Of a DNA stretch of 10,596 nt, positions 7,370 through 10,596 are shown in pieces. The notes below the pieces were generated by a model that was not told where the DNA came from, ran no database searches, and was given only the letters and a program-made list of their open reading frames with translations. The stretch comes from Methylocystaceae bacterium. Its GTDB lineage: Bacteria > Pseudomonadota > Alphaproteobacteria > Rhizobiales > Beijerinckiaceae. The position numbers and the translations under genes were made by a program. Positions within the stretch are counted from its first letter, which is position 1. Each line of letters opens with the position of its first letter. The stretch is taken from the NCBI GenBank assembly GCA_003152255.1, contig PLZT01000485.1, positions 1-10,596 of the forward strand, read 5' to 3'.

Positions 7370-7712
7370 ATGAATCTCAAGGATCTTTCCACCTCCGCCT
7401 TACGCAAACGTCGCCGCGAACTTGTGCGGGACACGCCTCCCGATCGAGCAAGTGATGCGCGGGACGCTGATCGAGACCTACAAGCGCTGCGGCCGGTCCA
7501 ACTGTCGCTGCGTCGACGGTCCGGGCCACGGGCCCAAGCATTATCTCTCGGTCAGCCAGCCTGGCGGGCGGCCTCACAGAAATTATGTGCGCAACGCCGA
7601 CTTTGGCCGTGTCGCTCAATTCATCAACAACTTGCACGACCTACGCGATGCGCTCGACGAGATTTGTGCGATCAACACAGAGCTTGTTCGACGCCACGAG
7701 GATCTTGGATAG
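7370..7712 (+). CDS. DUF6788-like small protein with an internal frameshift
   Basis: From ATG 7370 the frame gives MNLKDLSTSALRKRRRELVR, then DTPP. One base away it continues IEQVMRGTLIETYKRCGRSN, then CRCVDGPGHGPKHYLSVSQP, and on to TAG 7710-7712. Joined, this is about 113 residues with the family pattern: basic N-terminal helix, RG(S/T)LIE.YKRCG, a CxC pair, GHGPK.YLS, and a C-terminal helix (LRDALDEICAINTELVRRHE). Function is not known to me; relatives often sit beside recombinases or transposases, and the cysteines plus basic residues hint at nucleic acid binding (inference). The shift lies at about 7434-7445 (cctcccgatcgag), where loss of one base would unite the frames. The second part could start alone at ATG 7455. 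No ribosome site is well placed for 7370 (GGGAGG is 17 bases away). Confidence 0.68.
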
Positions 7713-7718
7713 ATCGCC

Positions 7719-7851
7719 ATGGATCTCGCGCCCGTCCAGTTCGACTTGACACAGGCGGGCGCCATTCTTGCCGACATGGTTGCGGCTTATCTCGACGCCG
7801 CCCCGCCGCCCGTTGCGGAGGAGAAGCGCGATGACCATGACGACATCGAAG
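7719..7851 (+). CDS. Possible small ORF between the DUF6788-like gene and the recombinase
   Basis: ATG at 7719, six bases after the preceding stop, opens a frame reading MDLAPVQFDLTQAGAILADM, then VAAYLDAAPPPVAEEKRDD. This first part, which does not overlap the recombinase, looks like a real amphipathic helix followed by a proline/acidic linker. The frame remains open to 8318 inside the recombinase gene, but there it looks like a shadow of that gene, so the true 3' end is unknown and the end given here is a guess. It may be the fourth small gene of the unit, possibly having lost its stop. No family is recognised. Confidence 0.35.
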
Positions 7852-9900
7852 ATCACCCAACATCATCTGATACGACAGGCCTGCGTCTACATCCGTCAAT
7901 CGACGCCGGGTCAGGTGCGGTTCAACCAGGAGAGCACCGAGCGCCAATACAATCTGATGAACAAGGCCCAAGCCTTCGGCTGGAGCCAGGAGCAGATTCG
8001 TGTTCTGGACGGCGATCTGGGCCAGTCCGGATCCGCCGCCGCCAACCGCACCGACTTCAAAATCCTGGTCGGCGACGTGGCCATGGGTCAAGTCGGCGCA
8101 ATCTTTTCGTTGGAGGCATCGCGCCTGGCGCGTTCGAACCAGGACTGGCACCGCCTTCTGGAGCTGTGCGCTATCACCAACACCCTCGTCATCGACGAGG
8201 ATGGTTGTTACAATCCAGCCGACTTCAACGACAGTCTGGTCCTGGGCATGAAAGGCGCCTTCGCCCAAGCGGAGCTGCATATCATTCGCGCGCGCCTCCA
8301 TGGAGGCAAACTGAATAAAGCGGCCAAGGGCGAGTTGCACTTCCCCTTGCCCCTCGGCTTCGTCTTCGAAGGCGACAAGATCGTGCTCGACCCCGACCAG
8401 GAGGTGCAAGGCGCTGTCCGCATGATCTTCTCTTTGTTCGAACAGACCGGTTCAGCGTTCGGCGTTGTTCGCCGCTTCAAGGAGCTGGCTCTGCGTTTTC
8501 CGCGGCGCGCCTATGGTGGGGCATGGGACGGAAAGCTCGTTTGGGGGCCACTGATCCACTCCCGCGTGACCAGCATTCTCCTCAATCCATCCTACGCCGG
8601 GGTCTACGTCTTCGGACGTTATCAATCTTCCAAGGAGATTGGGCCTGCCGGCGAGATCGCCATACGATCGCGCCGAACACCGCAGGAAGCCTGGCGGGTG
8701 ATGATCCGCGATCATCACCAAGGTTATATCGACTGGGACCAGTTCACGGCTAATGGCGCGCGCCTCAGCGCCAACCGGACTAACTCCGATGTGCTGCCTG
8801 GTCCCGCCAGAGAAGGCCTGTGCCTCCTGCAGGGTATGCTTGTCTGCGGGGTCTGCGCTCGCCGGGTGAGCGTCAGATACAAGGGGAACGGCGGCGTCTA
8901 TCCGATGTACCAGTGCGGCTCCAGGCACCGAGACGGATTGGCCGAAAGCTGCAATCTGAACCTTCCCGCTGGTCCGATCGACAGCGCATTCTCCGAGCGG
9001 TTGGCCGGCGCCATTACCCCGCTGAGGATCGAGCTCGCTCTGGCCGCCCTGAACACTCTGGAGGAACGAGATCGTGCGATCGGCGCACAGTGGCGGATGC
9101 GGATCGAGCGGGCCCAGTATGAAGCCGATCTCGCCGAGCGCCGTTATGACACCGTAGACCCCAACAACCGGCTGATCGCCGCAACTCTCGAGCAGCGCTG
9201 GAATGAGGCTTTACAACGCCTTCGCGATCTTGAAGCAGAGCTGACCAACTTCGAACAGCAGGCCATGCGCGCCGTAACAGCTGACCAGAAGCGGCAAATC
9301 TTACAGCTCGTGGAAGACTTTCCGCGGCTATGGGCGGCGCCCACCACCACATCCAAGGATCGTAAGCGCATCCTGCGTTTGTTGGTGCGCGACATCACGG
9401 TCGTGAAAGGGCCGGGGCAGAGGGTGGTGAGCCTCCAGGTCCGCTGGCAAGGAGGCGAAACTGAGACCATAACGGTCGCCTTGCCGCCTAACCGGGCCGA
9501 TGCTGTTCGTTATCCAGAAGAGTTTGTCGACCGCATTCGTGCACTCGCCGTCGTATATCATGATGATGAAATCGCAAGCCTCATGATCGCCGAAGGATGC
9601 AAAAGCTCCACGGGTAAAAATCTAACCCCCAAAATGATTGGCTGGATAAGGTGCAAGCACCGCATCCAGGCTCCCAAGCCGCCCTCCGGCACCCTCACCG
9701 TTTGCCAGGCCAGCGAGCGATATGGCGTGACCTCGGGGGTGGTTTACTATTGGATCGAACACGGCGTCGTCCGCGCTCAGCAACGTAAACGAAATAGGCC
9801 CTATGCGATCACGGTCGATGACGCCACAGACTACTGCCTGCGCGACTGGGTCGCAAAATCAAATCACCTGCCGTCAACATCCCAAACACAAACTGCATGA
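7831..9900 (+). CDS. Large serine recombinase (site-specific integrase/excisionase)
   Basis: A 689-residue recombinase that cuts and rejoins DNA through a phosphoserine link. The N-terminal catalytic domain has VYIRQST with the nucleophile predicted at Ser24, then the GDLGQSG loop and LEASRLARSNQDW (the family's R-L-x-R region). A recombinase DNA-binding domain follows (about 165-320, including NPSYAGVYVFGR). Next are a zinc ribbon with Cys339, Cys342, Cys362 and Cys374, a charged coiled-coil-like stretch (about 410-500), and two C-terminal helix-turn-helix-like segments (DDEIASLMIAEGCKSSTGKN; TVCQASERYGVTSGVVYYWI). All expected domains are present and the frame is unbroken, so it may be active. 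The ATG at 7831 is chosen because GGAGGAG (7817-7823) precedes it; an upstream ATG at 7768 would add an unlikely basic extension. The gene ends 18 bases before the right attachment core. Confidence 0.93.
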   Translation: MTMTTSKITQHHLIRQACVYIRQSTPGQVRFNQESTERQYNLMNKAQAFGWSQEQIRVLDGDLGQSGSAAANRTDFKILVGDVAMGQVGAIFSLEASRLARSNQDWHRLLELCAITNTLVIDEDGCYNPADFNDSLVLGMKGAFAQAELHIIRARLHGGKLNKAAKGELHFPLPLGFVFEGDKIVLDPDQEVQGAVRMIFSLFEQTGSAFGVVRRFKELALRFPRRAYGGAWDGKLVWGPLIHSRVTSILLNPSYAGVYVFGRYQSSKEIGPAGEIAIRSRRTPQEAWRVMIRDHHQGYIDWDQFTANGARLSANRTNSDVLPGPAREGLCLLQGMLVCGVCARRVSVRYKGNGGVYPMYQCGSRHRDGLAESCNLNLPAGPIDSAFSERLAGAITPLRIELALAALNTLEERDRAIGAQWRMRIERAQYEADLAERRYDTVDPNNRLIAATLEQRWNEALQRLRDLEAELTNFEQQAMRAVTADQKRQILQLVEDFPRLWAAPTTTSKDRKRILRLLVRDITVVKGPGQRVVSLQVRWQGGETETITVALPPNRADAVRYPEEFVDRIRALAVVYHDDEIASLMIAEGCKSSTGKNLTPKMIGWIRCKHRIQAPKPPSGTLTVCQASERYGVTSGVVYYWIEHGVVRAQQRKRNRPYAITVDDATDYCLRDWVAKSNHLPSTSQTQTA

Positions 9901-9911
9901 GGTGCATTATG
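9899..9911 (+). promoter_or_regulatory. Outward-facing ribosome site and start codon at the right end of the element
   Basis: GAGG at 9899-9902 overlaps the recombinase stop, and ATG at 9909-9911 follows at a six-base spacing, a good bacterial initiation site. In the integrated form it reads a 22-codon peptide that crosses attR into antisense ltrA and stops. In the circular form the same ATG is in frame with the DUF5372-like gene at the left end. Confidence 0.65.
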
Positions 9912-9918
9912 CGCAATG

Positions 9919-9927
9919 CGTCGGCAC
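9919..9927. other. attR core of the serine recombinase element
   Basis: cgtcggcac, identical to 7008-7016; element on its left, ltrA on its right. In the rebuilt empty site the sequence tcggc-ac-gccga is a five-base inverted repeat around AC, a plausible crossover dinucleotide at 9926-9927 (7015-7016 on the left). Confidence 0.75.
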
Positions 9928-10164
9928 GCCGAGAATCCTTTCCCCGCCAGTCTTCTTTGGAATGGCCACCGCCCTGACGGGCGGCGGGAAGTAGCTTCCC
10001 GACGACATCCGGTTCCAGACCCGATACAGATTGCCTTTCAAGTCCCTTTCGAAGTCTTCGATCGTCTCCTTGTCCACGCCGGCAGAGCCAGCGTTGGCCT
10101 TCACGGCCAGAAAGGCTTCGTACACCAGCCCTTTTGGGATGGTGAAAGGCTTTGCTGCAGTCAC
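9919..10164 (-). pseudogene. ltrA: Group II intron maturase LtrA, N-terminal 82 codons
   Basis: Starts at GTG 10164 with GGAGG six bases upstream and reads KPFTIPKGLVYEAFLAVKAN, then AGVDKETIEDFERDL, then MSSGSYFPPPVRAVAIPKKT, then GGERILGVPT. This is the typical N-terminal extension and first reverse transcriptase block of intron-encoded proteins. It breaks off exactly at VPT, where the element begins, and soon hits a stop (HCA-stop in element sequence). The partner piece restarts with VPTVADRV at 7016. Rejoined length is 416 residues, normal for the family. Confidence 0.88.
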
Positions 10165-10596
10165 GGGTTTCCTCCTGTCGCCAGTTGAACCCAGGATGCA
10201 GCTGCTCGACCCGACCCCTTTGCTCCAGCCGCATTACTGGCCTTCATTGCTCTTACAGGTCGGTCCGTCCCAGTGCTCCGCTTCGGTACGCTCGCCTCGC
10301 GATTTCTGTCGCTTGTGCTTCTCCCTTGGCATCGGAACGACTGGTTCCCGCAGTTCCGCGCAAGAGCCCGGATCAGAGTCACGCCTTCTATACGCCGGTC
10401 GCCGCCTGCCCGGTCATCAGGCGTCTGGCAGGCTTGTCCCAGGAGATCGAAACGCCCCTGGTTTCGACGACAAGTCAGTGGTTTACGACGCGGCAACAAA
10501 GGTTCACTCTCGTTCGTCTCTCTGATCCTTACCTGCCCCAGGTATATTCCCGGCGCTTTGACTCCAATGCTCACCACCACGGCTCTTTACCGCAGC
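10165..10596 (-). ncRNA. 5' part of the group II intron RNA (domains I-IV region), incomplete
   Basis: No gene is supported in these 432 bases. By position, between the maturase start and the window edge, they should hold intron domains I to IV, the scaffold and exon-binding loops. Short frames on the minus strand (for example one beginning MPREKHKRQKSRGER) are of the sort commonly seen in such leaders and are probably not translated. The intron 5' end is not recognisable and is likely beyond the edge. Confidence 0.6.

Larger units (their letters stand above)
7008..9927 (+). mobile_element. Minimal serine recombinase element inserted in ltrA
   Basis: A 2.9 kb unit bounded by identical nine-base sequences. 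It carries, left to right, a DUF5372-like gene without its start, a DUF6788-like gene, a possible small ORF and a large serine recombinase; no cargo unrelated to mobility is seen. All genes read on the plus strand, opposite to the host intron. Large serine recombinases move DNA through a circular intermediate by attL x attR and attP x attB recombination without target duplication; the shared nine bases would be the common core region. The set resembles the multi-gene y4b/y4p units that I recall from Rhizobium symbiotic plasmid pNGR234a; that comparison is from memory. Confidence 0.8.
5924..10596 (-). mobile_element. Group II intron, interrupted by a recombinase element, 5' end outside the window
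   Basis: A retroelement on the minus strand. Its 3' end is defined by domains V and VI and its maturase gene lies upstream of these in the usual position. The 5' RNA part occupies 10165-10596 and continues past the edge. A plus-strand serine recombinase element is inserted into the maturase gene. The intron appears to sit in an ISAs1-like transposase remnant. With the maturase broken by an insertion and a nonsense codon, it cannot make its own protein; splicing or mobility would need a maturase supplied elsewhere. Confidence 0.82.

Noticed and set aside
7672..8409. Minus-strand open frame of 245 codons
   Set aside because: Entirely antisense to the recombinase start and small genes, with no ribosome site or family resemblance.
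10031..10525. Plus-strand open frame of 164 codons at the right edge
   Set aside because: Antisense to the intron leader and ltrA start; no motif, and the intron interpretation explains the region.

Overview
The window looks like an accessory, rearranged part of a GC-rich alphaproteobacterial genome, probably Hyphomicrobiales. This is judged from codon use and from protein styles (group II intron maturase, DUF6788/DUF5372-like recombinase unit); the genus cannot be fixed. Two worlds meet here: a surface-polysaccharide locus on the minus strand (about 186-5662) and a stack of nested mobile elements (about 5700-10596).

Polysaccharide side, in transcription order (right to left): a WbqC-like gene with one frameshift (5662-4954), an IS1380-type transposase 5' remnant (4663 to about 4500), a SAM-dependent methyltransferase (4245-3508), a collapsed Wzx flippase holding only its two ends (3416-3175), a shortened family 2 glycosyltransferase (3175-2702), an intact Wzx flippase (2700-1210) and an intact family 2 glycosyltransferase (1124-186). 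The last four read as a tandemly repeated flippase-glycosyltransferase module, one copy decayed and one intact. A glycosyltransferase, lipid-linked glycan export and a methyl-transfer step fit O-antigen, capsule or exopolysaccharide assembly.

Mobile side: a 3' remnant of an ISAs1-like transposase (5729 to about 5924) abuts the 3' end of a group II intron on the minus strand. Intron domains V and VI are clear (5927-5999) and the intron runs off the right edge. Its maturase gene ltrA is broken in two: codons 1-82 at 10164-9919, the rest at 7007-6003. Between them sits a 2.9 kb plus-strand element carrying a large serine recombinase (7831-9900), a DUF6788-like gene with a frameshift (7370-7712), a possible small ORF (7719 onward) and a DUF5372-like gene at the left end. 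A 9-base identical sequence (7008-7016 and 9919-9927) marks attL and attR; removing one copy and the element restores ltrA exactly in frame, apart from a separate nonsense codon at 6857-6855.

The most interesting observation: the DUF5372-like gene has no start codon in the integrated state. Its frame is open from the left attachment site inward, and the missing start (ATG at 9909 with GAGG six bases upstream, right after the recombinase stop) lies at the right end of the element reading outward. Joining the ends in silico as an excised circle puts this ATG in the correct frame and gives a complete 109-residue gene spanning attP, so all element genes would form one continuous circular operon. 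I propose that integration splits, and excision rebuilds, this gene.
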